Positions 23,226 through 31,844 of a stretch of 48,470 bases of DNA are shown here, piece by piece. Source of the stretch: CAYVBJ01 sp964517005 (GTDB lineage: Bacteria; Bacteroidota; Rhodothermia; Balneolales; Balneolaceae); the NCBI GenBank assembly GCA_964517005.1, contig CAZFAJ010000016.1, forward strand, positions 1 to 48,470, read 5' to 3'. Under the pieces are notes generated by a model. It had not been told where the DNA came from. It did no database searches and saw only the letters and a list, made by a program, of their open reading frames with translations. The translations under genes were made by a program, and so were the position numbers. The stretch's first letter is position 1, and each line of letters opens with the position of its first letter.

Positions 23226-25330
23226 AATTCAACGGGTTCCTGAAGTTGAGGTTCTGATTTCTGGAGTTCAATTTTATCAAATTTTTTAATCTGGGTATCA
23301 ATTGTTAAATCGTTGTAAGATAGCACTACCACATCGGGAATTACCGATACAAGGAAATCGTAAATAGCAGGCCTTAGTACCGGCGAAGTCAGAATGATTG
23401 GCTTGTGTCCATCTGCAATCATATTTTCAAATATTTTATTACAGGCCACATAAAATTTCTCAACAGTATCGGGAGTGAATCCGAGTGTGCTTGGGTGAAG
23501 GTTTCCTTGCTGTGCCTGGGTAATAAGATGAGACTCAAGAGCGCTGTCGAATACGGAGACGGTTACACTCCCTGTTGGATCACTGTACATTTTTGTAATT
23601 TTATCTGCCAGGCTGTTTCGCACATATTCAGTGAGCACTTCAGGATTCTGAGTTTTTCCATGATAATCTGCAATCGTTTCAAGAATAGTGTTGAGATCGC
23701 GAATGGGCACTTGTTCCTTTAAAAGGCGTTTTAATACTTTTTGAATGTTACCGTAGCTCATCTTTTCAGGGATCAACTCTTCAACAACCGCCGGTGATGA
23801 TTCCTTTAAATTTTCAATAAGTTTTTTCACCATTTGCCGGTCAAGTAATTTGTATGCGTTACGTTTAATGATCTCAATCAGATGAGTAGTGATTACAGCT
23901 CCGGCCTCAATAATGGAGAGGCCGAATTTTTCAGCCTCGGCTCTGTTTTTGGAGTTTACCCAAACGGCATCCATACCAAATGCAGGATCCTTGGTTTTTA
24001 CTCCCGGAAGCTCAAGATCGAGATCAGCAGGTAACAGCACCATATGATATTCCGGCAGAAGATCTCCTTTTCCCTGCAGTATGCCACGCATTTTAATTAC
24101 GTATTCATTAGCGTCCAGCTGGATGTTATCCCGGATACGAATGGGGGGGACAAGAATCCCAAGCTCAATTGCAAGTTGCTTGCGCAAAGACGACATCCGG
24201 TCAAGTAGGTCTCCACCCTGTTCAGGATCTACAAGCGGGATTACACTATAGCCGATTTCCAGTTCGAGTGTATCCATCAGCAGGTAATCCTCAATTTTAT
24301 CATCCGGTGAATTCAGCTGTTCTTTTTCCTCGTTAGCCAGAGCCAGGTCCTGTTCATCCTCCTTGCTTTTTTTGTTAGCCTGATAAGCTAAAAATCCTGC
24401 AAGAAGCCAAAAGGGCAAAGCCGGCATTCCCGGAAGTGCACCCATTATGAAAATAAATGCAGCTGAGAGAGCAATCACTTTAGGACTGCCAAATAACTGG
24501 CCGGTGATCTCTGTACTTAAATTGCCTTCAGATGCAGCCCTGGTAACAATAATACCGGCTGCCGTCGAAATCAAAAGGGAGGGGATCTGGCTTACAAGGC
24601 CATCGCCGATTGTGAGAAGGGTATAAGTAGCGGCTGCATCACCGATATCCATACCTTGCTGCATAGTTCCAATTACAAGGCCGCCGATAATATTGATAAA
24701 GGTAATTAACAGCCCTGCAATCACATCACCGCGAACAAATTTACTGGCTCCGTCCATGGCGCCGTAGAAATCACTTTCCCTGGATATTTCTTCTCGTCTT
24801 TTTTTTGCCTCCTCATCTGACAATAATCCGGCGTTGAGGTCTGCATCAATAGCCATCTGCTTGCCGGGCATTGCATCAAGGGTAAAACGGGCTGAAACTT
24901 CTGCAATCCGTGAAGCTCCCTTGGTGATTACAACAAAGTTAATGATTACCAAAACAGCAAAAATAATTACCCCGATAACGTAATTGCCCTGCACAACAAA
25001 ACTGCCAAAAGCCGCAATCAGGTTTCCTGCAAATCCTTCACTGAGAATAAGCCTGGTTGAAGCAACATTAAGGGATAACCGGAATAGTGTCAGTATCAAA
25101 AGCATGCCGGGAAACACAGCAAACTCCAGAGGTTTATTGGTGTAAAAAGCTACCAGCAGAACAATCACGGACAGGGAAACACTCATTGCCAGAAAAAAAT
25201 CGAGCAGGCCTGGCGGAATAGGCAGCACCATAATCATCAGGATCATGAGAATGCTCGACGAAACCAGAATATCCGACCGGCTCATTAGAAAAGCTATCCA
25301 TCCCTGTTTGTTTGGTTTTACTTCTTTCAT
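23222..25330 (-). CDS. flhA: Flagellar export gate protein FlhA
   Basis: FlhA forms the nonameric export gate ring that docks substrates and chaperones. The 702 residues match the family. Eight hydrophobic segments span about 20-315; the diagnostic FHIPEP region reads RFTLDAMPGKQMAIDADLNAG (about 146-166). The cytoplasmic domain (about 330-690) binds chaperones. The gene follows flhB by one base and overlaps the flhF-like start by four (ATGA), so translation of the three is coupled. Confidence 0.98.
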   Translation of the reverse strand: MKEVKPNKQGWIAFLMSRSDILVSSSILMILMIMVLPIPPGLLDFFLAMSVSLSVIVLLVAFYTNKPLEFAVFPGMLLILTLFRLSLNVASTRLILSEGFAGNLIAAFGSFVVQGNYVIGVIIFAVLVIINFVVITKGASRIAEVSARFTLDAMPGKQMAIDADLNAGLLSDEEAKKRREEISRESDFYGAMDGASKFVRGDVIAGLLITFINIIGGLVIGTMQQGMDIGDAAATYTLLTIGDGLVSQIPSLLISTAAGIIVTRAASEGNLSTEITGQLFGSPKVIALSAAFIFIMGALPGMPALPFWLLAGFLAYQANKKSKEDEQDLALANEEKEQLNSPDDKIEDYLLMDTLELEIGYSVIPLVDPEQGGDLLDRMSSLRKQLAIELGILVPPIRIRDNIQLDANEYVIKMRGILQGKGDLLPEYHMVLLPADLDLELPGVKTKDPAFGMDAVWVNSKNRAEAEKFGLSIIEAGAVITTHLIEIIKRNAYKLLDRQMVKKLIENLKESSPAVVEELIPEKMSYGNIQKVLKRLLKEQVPIRDLNTILETIADYHGKTQNPEVLTEYVRNSLADKITKMYSDPTGSVTVSVFDSALESHLITQAQQGNLHPSTLGFTPDTVEKFYVACNKIFENMIADGHKPIILTSPVLRPAIYDFLVSVIPDVVVLSYNDLTIDTQIKKFDKIELQKSEPQLQEPVEL

Positions 25331-25331
25331 G

Positions 25332-26405
25332 CTAATTAATATTCTTTTGTTTTAATTTGTAAACATATGCAAGGATCTCTGCAACAATCTGGAAGTAATC
25401 TTCCGGAACCGTTTCATCTTCTCGGGTTGATGCGTAAAGTGCCCTGGCCACAGGAGGGTTTTCAATAATCGGAATGTCAAACTCTGCTGCATGTGAACGT
25501 ATTTTCAAGGCCCTTTTCCGCATACCTTTAGCCTTAACAACTGGCGCGCTGTTATTTTCAGGATCATACTGAAGAGCAACTGCATAGTGTGTTGGATTGG
25601 TGATTACCACATCAGATGACATTACTGCATGATCCAGCCGCTTTTGCTGAGAAAAACTGAGCGCAGCCTGCCGGCGCTTGTTTTTCATATGCGGATCTCC
25701 TTCCATCTGCTTGTGTTCGTCCCGCACTTCCTGTTTCGTCATTCGGAGTTCTTTCTTGTGTTGAAAACGCGTATACATCGCATCCATGATGGACAGAATA
25801 ACTAGTGCTGTCAGAATTCGTGTCATAAGCAGTAAAATGAGCCGACCGGCTTCCGCGAGGGTTACACTCATAGGCATTACAAGCATGGTGATAAAAAGTT
25901 CAAGCTCATTGCTGAGTGTGATAAAGATGATTGTTCCGATAATAAATATTTTGCTTAGACCTTTAACAAGCTCTGCAATTCCACGCATCGAAAACACCTT
26001 TTTAAAACCTTTCATCGGGTCGATCCGGTTTGGTTTGGGCTCAATGGCTTTAGGTGCAATTACAACCCCGGTCTGTAAGAGGTTAGCAAGAAGCGAAACC
26101 ACAAGCAGAGCGAGTAGTAATGGACTAATTACTTTAAATCCAAGTACTAACGTGGTTTCAAGAATTTGTAACGCCTGTTCGCTGTTGCTGATGGGCTGAT
26201 CAAGATTAATAAAAATTTGCCGGAATAATGATTGAAACTGGTTATAAATCCATCCTCCGGAATAGAGAATAACCATTACCGATATCAACATCAGAAGTAC
26301 GGATGATACCTCTTGGCTTTTAGGTACATTCCCCTCTTCACGAGCTTTTTCAAGCCGCAGTGCGGTGGGATCTTCAGTTTTATCTTGTTTATCCTGTTCA
26401 GGCAT
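25332..26405 (-). CDS. flhB: Flagellar export switch protein FlhB
   Basis: FlhB sets export specificity. The 357 residues comprise four membrane helices (about 33-52, 90-112, 143-163, 185-207) and a cytoplasmic domain with the autocleavage site NPTH at 270-273, where it would cut between Asn and Pro. The N-terminus begins PEQDKQDKTEDPTALRLEKAREEG, a typical FlhB start (EKTEkPTprrlrkARe.G). It opens the leftward operon and is divergent from flgF. Confidence 0.97.
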   Translation of the reverse strand: MPEQDKQDKTEDPTALRLEKAREEGNVPKSQEVSSVLLMLISVMVILYSGGWIYNQFQSLFRQIFINLDQPISNSEQALQILETTLVLGFKVISPLLLALLVVSLLANLLQTGVVIAPKAIEPKPNRIDPMKGFKKVFSMRGIAELVKGLSKIFIIGTIIFITLSNELELFITMLVMPMSVTLAEAGRLILLLMTRILTALVILSIMDAMYTRFQHKKELRMTKQEVRDEHKQMEGDPHMKNKRRQAALSFSQQKRLDHAVMSSDVVITNPTHYAVALQYDPENNSAPVVKAKGMRKRALKIRSHAAEFDIPIIENPPVARALYASTREDETVPEDYFQIVAEILAYVYKLKQKNIN

Positions 26406-26771
26406 TCAAATCAATTTCGGATATCCACTCAGGTTATCTATTCAGTTTCCTTAAATGGATGATCATGTATAAATCCGGTTTTATTTATCGGATATCTGCT
26501 TGATATCATCCGGGTCTGTTCCAAATCTGCTGTTCGGATATATATCAAAAAGAATACCAGATTGTGAATTGGCACTTCAGGCTATTAAAAGAGATTGGCT
26601 GCCACATCCGGTCACCATTTATTTCCGCAATGCGGTAAATATTTCCTCAAATGGAAAAATCTGATGGTATGTGATCTGAAATTCCATTTCTAAATGAATA
26701 ATGTGCTTGAAGGCATAAAAAAGCTGTTTTTTAAGAAAATTTTGAAGAATGGAAAAGTGATTGGATTTACA
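26406..26771. other. Divergent control region between flhB and flgF
   Basis: About 420 bases separate the flhB and flgF starts, with no supported gene. A TCCGATAA box on the minus strand near 26484-26491 resembles the sigma-28 -10 and would face flhB, but no matching -35 was found. A GATATC-rich imperfect inverted repeat follows around 26490-26512. A palindrome at 26622-26648 and a sigma-54-like site at 26772-26786 face flgF. A small frame at 26619-26801 on the minus strand is not supported. Confidence 0.45.
26622..26648. promoter_or_regulatory. Candidate activator-binding palindrome upstream of flgF
   Basis: CCGCA-A-TGCGG is a perfect 11-base palindrome, extended by TT/AA pairs and followed by a CCTC. 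The 27-base segment aligns at 19 positions with that at 1522-1548 upstream of flgB. It lies about 125-150 bases upstream of the sigma-54-like -24 element, a normal distance for an enhancer-binding protein. Role is inferred. Confidence 0.35.
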
Positions 26772-26786
26772 TGGCACGAATATTGA
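26772..26786 (+). promoter_or_regulatory. Sigma-54-type promoter for the flgF operon
   Basis: TGGCACGAATATTGA matches TGGCAC-N5-TTGC except the final C. GG and the -12 G have the required 10-base spacing. It lies 39 bases before the preferred flgF ATG. The mismatch in the -12 element lowers confidence compared with the flgB site. Confidence 0.5.
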
Positions 26787-26825
26787 AACAGATCTGATCA
26801 AACGTGAAAAAAAATTAATTTGATT

Positions 26826-27566
26826 ATGATCGACCGGTTAACACACTCTATGCAGGCTCTTCAGCGGCTGATGAAAGCGCAGGAGGTTACAGCAAATAAT
26901 ATAGCAAATCTGAATACTCCGGGATTCAAATCAGACAAACTATTTTATCACTCCTTTATTGAACAGCTGAATGGCGAAACTTCTTCAATAGTGCGCCCGC
27001 AGCAGACAATCAATATGGGCCAGGGAAATTTTGAGTCAACAGAAAATCCGTTTGACCTGGCAATAGAGGGCAAGGGTTTTTTTAAAATTGATTTGGATGG
27101 GCAGGAGCTTCTGACCAGAAACGGCCGTTTCAGGCTCAATGCAGATGGGTTTCTGGTTAATGACGAAGGAGCGAATGTAATTGGCGAAAACGGTGCCGTG
27201 TCGGTTCCCCTTCTGCATGAACAATCCGGAACAGCAGAAACTGAGCAGAGAATTGAGATTTCCAAAGACGGAACGGTATTCGTAAATGATGAAAAAATTG
27301 ACAAGATCCAGCTTGCAACAGTTGAGAATTTACCCGGTCTTCAGCGTCATGCTGCAGGTTACTACGTGGCTCCTCCGGATGTGGAAGTGATTAATGATAC
27401 TGATAGTGCAGTTTTGCAAGGCTTTTTTGAATCGGGTAATGTAGATCCACTACAGGAAATGGTTGCTATGATGAATCATGCAGGCATGTTTGAAGCACAG
27501 CAAAAAGTTATGCTAACCACCGATGAACTGCTCTCGCGGGCTACAAACACAATTGGCCGGTTTTAA
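26826..27566 (+). CDS. flgF: Flagellar basal-body rod protein FlgF
   Basis: FlgF is a rod subunit related to FlgG. The product has about 246 residues, the normal length. The N-terminal axial motif reads EVTANNIANLNTPGFKSD (about 19-36), followed by FDLAIEGKGFFKI and the C-terminal FESGNVDPLQEMVAMMNHAG (about 200-220). A TTG at 26820 adds two codons; the ATG at 26826 is more likely. The order flgF-flgG and the shorter length versus the next gene support FlgF over FlgG. Confidence 0.93.
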   Translation: MIDRLTHSMQALQRLMKAQEVTANNIANLNTPGFKSDKLFYHSFIEQLNGETSSIVRPQQTINMGQGNFESTENPFDLAIEGKGFFKIDLDGQELLTRNGRFRLNADGFLVNDEGANVIGENGAVSVPLLHEQSGTAETEQRIEISKDGTVFVNDEKIDKIQLATVENLPGLQRHAAGYYVAPPDVEVINDTDSAVLQGFFESGNVDPLQEMVAMMNHAGMFEAQQKVMLTTDELLSRATNTIGRF

Positions 27567-27664
27567 ATGAATATGACAGGCATGGGCTGTTACATAAATA
27601 TGTATGATTTGAAAAATAAGCCTGATACAGAAGAACTTTTTAATCCATAAATAAAACCATCATT

Positions 27665-28462
27665 ATGCCAACACGAGCACTAAGTACAGCAGCACTCGGA
27701 ATGAGTGCACAGCAAAGATCGGTAGATAATATTGCCAACAACCTGGCTAACGTAAATACAACGGGATTCAAACAGAGCAGCATCGCATTTCAGGATCTCT
27801 TTTATCAAAATGTGGAAATCTCGAAACGAGGCACATCATCAAATCAAATTAGCAGTGTTCCATCCCAATTGCAGCTTGGCCATGGATCGCGTGCTGTTGC
27901 CAATATCCGGAATTTTACACAGGGACCGTTAAGTGAAAGCGGGAATCCGCTGCACCTGGCCATTAACGGAAGCGGCTTTTTGCAGGTTGAAATGCCTGAT
28001 GGCAGTGTGGCTTACACCCGTGATGGAAATCTCTCACTGGATTCAACCGGCCGGGTTGTAACTCAATCAGGGCTGCCTTTAGCAGATTTTATTGAGGTGC
28101 CTGAGGATATTCAGGGATTAAATATCTCAAAAGAGGGTATTGTAACAGCTCGCCTAAACGGTGAGGGTGATACGATTGAGCTGGGACAGATTGAACTTGC
28201 GAAATTTGTCAATACGTCCGGCCTTACCGCTTTGGGTGACAATCTGTATTCACAAACAGAGGCTACAGGGCTGCCGATTTTCGGTACACCCGGCATGGAA
28301 GGATTCGGAACAATTGAACAGGGTTTTCTGGAACAGTCGAACGTGGATATTGTAACTGAAATGGTGAACCTGATATCGGCTCAAAGAGCTTATGAAACCA
28401 ATTCCAAGATGGTGCAGACAACCGAAGATATGATGGCAATGACCAATGCGATAAAACGATAA
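27665..28462 (+). CDS. flgG: Flagellar distal rod protein FlgG
   Basis: FlgG builds the distal rod that passes through the P and L rings. The 265 residues fit the family (260-265). The N-terminus reads ALSTAALGMSAQQRSVDNIA and NLANVNTTGFKQSS; a long D1 segment follows with FTQGPLSESGNPLHLAINGSGF. The C-terminus ends EQSNVDIVTEMVNLISAQRAYETNSKMVQTTEDMM, the FlgG hallmark. A 98-base gap separates it from flgF. Confidence 0.97.
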   Translation: MPTRALSTAALGMSAQQRSVDNIANNLANVNTTGFKQSSIAFQDLFYQNVEISKRGTSSNQISSVPSQLQLGHGSRAVANIRNFTQGPLSESGNPLHLAINGSGFLQVEMPDGSVAYTRDGNLSLDSTGRVVTQSGLPLADFIEVPEDIQGLNISKEGIVTARLNGEGDTIELGQIELAKFVNTSGLTALGDNLYSQTEATGLPIFGTPGMEGFGTIEQGFLEQSNVDIVTEMVNLISAQRAYETNSKMVQTTEDMMAMTNAIKR

Positions 28463-28479
28463 ATGAATCTTCCTGAATT

Positions 28480-29160
28480 ATGATATTAATAACAACTCTG
28501 ATCCTCATCTTTTCCATCACAGGATATATACAAATTCGTGAGGCTAAACTTGAAAAGAAAATCGTGAATCTTTCTGAAGAGTATCTTCATGAGATCTATC
28601 ACGAAACCGAATTTGAAGTTGAAGTTAAATGGATGCCTCCTGCTCTTAAAAAGCTCAATCAAACTGAGGTTAATGATATTCGTTTCCAGAACAGGGAACT
28701 TCCTAGAGGCCTGGTTTCTGCAGAAGTATTGTCAGAAAAAGGTATTCATCCGGTACAACTCTCTGTAAAGGTTAAGTTGAATTTGCCGGTAGCAGGGTCA
28801 AGGCTGTTAAAAGGCGATGAGTTTGCAATAGATGACCTGCACATTAAAAAAACTGATGTTACATCCCTGAAAGAGCTGCCCCTGCTTGTTCTGGATAATA
28901 ACACCTGGATCGCAAAGAGAGATATTGAACCGGGAGAATTTATATATGAACGGGATGTCGCCAAAGGAAATATCCTTCAAAGAGGACAACAGATTACAAT
29001 GATTTATGATGAGAGAAACCTGGCAATTGAAATGAACTGTGAAATCCGGCAGCCGGCGTCACCTGGAGAAGTTACAATTCTGAGATGCAGCGATACGGGT
29101 AAAAGATATGAAGCAATATTAAATGAAAACAAAATGGCATCATGGATAAAAACACTGTAA
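28480..29160 (+). CDS. flgA: Flagellar P-ring assembly chaperone FlgA
   Basis: FlgA is a periplasmic chaperone for FlgI. The 226 residues include an N-terminal hydrophobic segment (about 1-15) that acts as signal or anchor, then an N-terminal lobe, and the C-terminal SAF-like domain (about 108-225) with GSRLLKGDEFAIDDLHIKKTD and the proline-glycine motif DIEPGEFIYERDVAKG. The ending GEVTILRCSDTGKRYEAIL is typical. It overlaps the flgH start by 19 bases. Confidence 0.92.
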   Translation: MILITTLILIFSITGYIQIREAKLEKKIVNLSEEYLHEIYHETEFEVEVKWMPPALKKLNQTEVNDIRFQNRELPRGLVSAEVLSEKGIHPVQLSVKVKLNLPVAGSRLLKGDEFAIDDLHIKKTDVTSLKELPLLVLDNNTWIAKRDIEPGEFIYERDVAKGNILQRGQQITMIYDERNLAIEMNCEIRQPASPGEVTILRCSDTGKRYEAILNENKMASWIKTL

Positions 29161-29759
29161 AAGACGACTTCGTTAAATTTTTAATTACGTTACTGCTGGT
29201 GCTGCTCGCGCAGGATCTCGCAGCTCAGCGATCCCTCTATTCTGATGTAAAAGCACACCAGGTGGGAGATGTAATCACGGTTATCCTTACTGAAAACATC
29301 AGCGGTTCATCCAGCAGCGACGCACGAACAAGATCGAGCCGTGATGGAAGCACGTCAAATACGTTTGAAGGAAGTGTATTTCCCGCATCAGCTACTTTTG
29401 GAGCTAATTCGAGTGTTGATTTTAACTCGGATGACCGGATTTCTTCAAACCAGAGACAACTTCTGCGTGGCACCCTTAGTGTGCGGATTGAAGATGTTGA
29501 AGAAGGGGGAAACTTCTTGATATCGGGTAAGAGGTCGATGGAAATCAGCGGTGAGTCGTACGAAATGACACTGAGTGGATATATCAGGGGAACGGATATC
29601 AACGATGCAAACGAAGTTCTCTCATATCGTATAGCTGACGCAGACATCGTCTACTACAATGAAGAGGGCCAGTTTACAGACGAGAGAAGAAAAAAACGGA
29701 CATTGATGTGGATTATCCTTGGAGCCATAACCGGCGCTTCTGCTGCCATGGCAAGCTGA
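29142..29759 (+). CDS. flgH: Flagellar L-ring protein FlgH without lipobox cysteine
   Basis: FlgH forms the outer-membrane bushing. The 205-residue product has an N-terminal hydrophobic segment (about 11-28) and the FlgH core: YSDVKAHQVGDVITVILTEN, then RGTLSVRIEDVEEGGNFLISG and YIRGTDINDANEVLSY, where L-ring proteins are conserved. Normally the signal peptide ends in a lipobox whose cysteine is lipidated. The region here (LLAQDLAAQ) and the whole protein contain no cysteine, so it would be cleaved by signal peptidase I or stay anchored. The C-terminus ends in a hydrophobic stretch (about 188-204). It overlaps the flgI start by one base. Confidence 0.93.
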   Translation: MDKNTVKDDFVKFLITLLLVLLAQDLAAQRSLYSDVKAHQVGDVITVILTENISGSSSSDARTRSSRDGSTSNTFEGSVFPASATFGANSSVDFNSDDRISSNQRQLLRGTLSVRIEDVEEGGNFLISGKRSMEISGESYEMTLSGYIRGTDINDANEVLSYRIADADIVYYNEEGQFTDERRKKRTLMWIILGAITGASAAMAS

Positions 29760-30916
29760 TGAAATTTATAAATATGCAGATCATGTATACGAAATATTTA
29801 CTACCAATCGTCCTGTTCTTCACATTCAGTGTTGGCACCCCGGTTTTTTCCGAAGCTCAAACAAGATTGAGTGATCTTGTTGAAATTAACAGAGCTCAAA
29901 AAATGGAATTAATCGGTTATGGCCTTGTGGCCGGGCTTGATCGATCGGGTGATCGTGCACTTAACCGCAGAGGAGCAGTGTTTACGGTTCAATCGATTGC
30001 CAGTATGCTTCGAAAATTTGATGTGAATGTAGATACAGATCATCTCAGAACAAGAAATGTGGCTGCAGTAATCGTAACTGCTACCATAGGCCCATACCAT
30101 GCACCGGGAAGTGAACTTGATGTGACGGTTTCTTCACTGGGTGATGCAAGCAGCTTAAATGGCGGTGTATTACTCCAAACGCCACTAATCAATCCTCAGA
30201 CCGACCGCGTATATGCATTTGCACAGGGTCCGCTTATTGTGGGCAGTATCAATAATGAAATAGCAGGTGCCCGTGTTGGAAGAAATCCAACACTTACAGC
30301 CACTGTGCCGGGGGGAGGCAATGTTGTAAACAGTGAAATGTATCAACCTGACCCAAATGAACCACTTGGTCTTATATTGAGAAATCCGAATTTTAACAAT
30401 GCTTCGAGAATCGTGGACGCTATTAACGATCGTTTTGAAACGGAAATCGCAAGTGCCAGGAATGCGGGATTTGTTTCTGTTGAGTGGCCCGATGGTTTTG
30501 AGGATACAGGTGATCTCAGCTTTTTTACCAGCGTGGTAATGGATCTTGAAATTGATGTGGATATGCCCGCACGGGTTGTAATTAATGAACGAACCGGAAC
30601 TGTGGTAGCCGGCGGAGATGTCTTAATCGGCCAGGTTTTGGTATCTCACGGGAACATCAGAATTCAGTCGCAGGTATTTCCATTCGTATCACAACCACTT
30701 CCATTCAGCAGGGGCGGAGAAACTGTGGAAAGCGCCACCTCTGAAGTTGCTGTTACGGAAGAATCAGCCAATAACATTGTTATTGAACAAGATACCAGGG
30801 TAGTTGACCTGGCAAACTCATTAAATGAACTCGGCCTTTCACCCAAAGATATTATATCGATTATGCAGGCGATAGACAGAGCGGGTGCGCTAAAAGGTAA
30901 ATTAATCGTGATGTAA
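29759..30916 (+). CDS. flgI: Flagellar P-ring protein FlgI
   Basis: FlgI makes the P ring in the peptidoglycan layer. With the ATG at 29759 (TGATG overlap with flgH) the product has 385 residues, including a signal peptide of about 34 residues ending near SEAQ. Further upstream in-frame ATG codons (29708) are rejected since they would extend into flgH without similarity. Conserved phrases include LIGYGLVAGLDRSGDR, the core VTVSSLGDASSLNGGVLLQTPL, and the ending DIISIMQAIDRAGALKGKLIVM, diagnostic for FlgI. flgJ follows after 84 bases. Confidence 0.97.
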   Translation: MKFINMQIMYTKYLLPIVLFFTFSVGTPVFSEAQTRLSDLVEINRAQKMELIGYGLVAGLDRSGDRALNRRGAVFTVQSIASMLRKFDVNVDTDHLRTRNVAAVIVTATIGPYHAPGSELDVTVSSLGDASSLNGGVLLQTPLINPQTDRVYAFAQGPLIVGSINNEIAGARVGRNPTLTATVPGGGNVVNSEMYQPDPNEPLGLILRNPNFNNASRIVDAINDRFETEIASARNAGFVSVEWPDGFEDTGDLSFFTSVVMDLEIDVDMPARVVINERTGTVVAGGDVLIGQVLVSHGNIRIQSQVFPFVSQPLPFSRGGETVESATSEVAVTEESANNIVIEQDTRVVDLANSLNELGLSPKDIISIMQAIDRAGALKGKLIVM

Positions 30917-31000
30917 AATGAAACGTAAACAGAGATGTCAACCGGTATTGAGTGCACATGCCGGTGAAATTATCACACATTTGAAATTTAGATAAAGAAC

Positions 31001-31306
31001 ATGGACCCAATAAATATTCTTCAAAATTCATCTGTAAATACCAGGGAATTAAAAGATAAAAAATTATCGCAACAAGAAGATGTAAGCATGGAATTTGAAA
31101 GAATATTTGCCAGGCAAATGATAGAGCAAATGACAAAAAACATGTTTGATAACAGTGGTAGCGAGGGAATTTTGAAATCCGGAACCAGCATGTATAAAGA
31201 GCAGATTACGGATGTACTGGCTGATGCATTTGCTGAACAGGAGCCTTTAAAAATTGCACAAATGATGAGAAACTACTGGGCATCAAAAACAGACTCAGAA
31301 TCTTAA
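31001..31306 (+). CDS. flgJ: Single-domain rod-binding protein FlgJ (no muramidase domain)
   Basis: The 101 residues contain only the N-terminal rod-cap region of FlgJ: a start with about residues 30-42 reading FERIFARQMIEQM, then SGSEGILKSGTSMYKEQITDVLADAFAEQ (about 52-80), as in FlgJ N-terminal domains. The muramidase half of enterobacterial FlgJ is absent, a known variant in which another peptidoglycan hydrolase supplies this activity. It lies between flgI and flgN as in many operons. Confidence 0.9.
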   Translation: MDPINILQNSSVNTRELKDKKLSQQEDVSMEFERIFARQMIEQMTKNMFDNSGSEGILKSGTSMYKEQITDVLADAFAEQEPLKIAQMMRNYWASKTDSES

Positions 31307-31327
31307 ATACACATAACAGATCCGAAA

Positions 31328-31840
31328 ATGATATCACACCAAAAAACAAAAATTAAATCACTGGGCGATAGCCTTGCAAAACTTCATAACGAATATAATG
31401 AGGCAAGAAATTTACTTGATGATCAGATGCAGGCTGTCATCTATAATGACTTGATTTGGCTGAACAGCCTGATTGATAACCAGGTGACAAAATATGAAGA
31501 GATTCAAAAAACGGAAGAGCTCTTCAGGAAAACACTTATAGAGTTATTTCAGTATTACTATCCCGAAGCTACCCATCCTTCATTAACAAAACTTTTGGAT
31601 GCGATTGAAGAACCAACCGAAGATCTGGACAAACTTCGAAGGGAACTATATGATCAGATTGAAAAGACAGAAAAACTTCGGCTGAGTCTGATGGATCTTC
31701 TTGATTTTGCAAGAAATCACAATACTGAAACAATTACAGCACTGTCGCAAATCGCGCAACAGATTTATCAGAATTATAATGCAGAAGGGAATATGAATGC
31801 AGCCGAAATGAGCAGCCTCGGGCTAAATCAAAAAGCATGA
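31328..31840 (+). CDS. flgN: Flagellar export chaperone FlgN
   Basis: FlgN is the cytoplasmic chaperone of hook-junction proteins FlgK and FlgL and delivers them to FlhA. The 170 residues are almost entirely helical and acidic. A segment with YNDLIWLNSLIDNQVTKYEEIQKTEE (about 40-65) resembles the FlgN pattern (l..l.........L..L..L...Q..ll..i..le..R). It precedes flgK by 4 bases, the usual place. FlgN is weakly conserved, so the call relies on fold and context. Confidence 0.8.
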   Translation: MISHQKTKIKSLGDSLAKLHNEYNEARNLLDDQMQAVIYNDLIWLNSLIDNQVTKYEEIQKTEELFRKTLIELFQYYYPEATHPSLTKLLDAIEEPTEDLDKLRRELYDQIEKTEKLRLSLMDLLDFARNHNTETITALSQIAQQIYQNYNAEGNMNAAEMSSLGLNQKA

Positions 31841-31844
31841 AAAA

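Noticed and set aside
26484..26491. TCCGATAA on the minus strand as a sigma-28 promoter for flhB
   Set aside because: The -10 box matches, but nothing resembling TAAA is found at the proper distance. Early export-gate genes are also unlikely to be FliA-dependent. Noted only in the region entry.
26619..26801. 60-codon minus-strand frame between flhB and flgF
   Set aside because: It overlaps both proposed flgF control sites, has no domain and no initiation signal.
29708..29758. Longer FlgI start at 29708 overlapping flgH
   Set aside because: The extra 17 residues translate flgH sequence in another frame and lie before a normal signal peptide. The TGATG junction at 29759 is the natural start.
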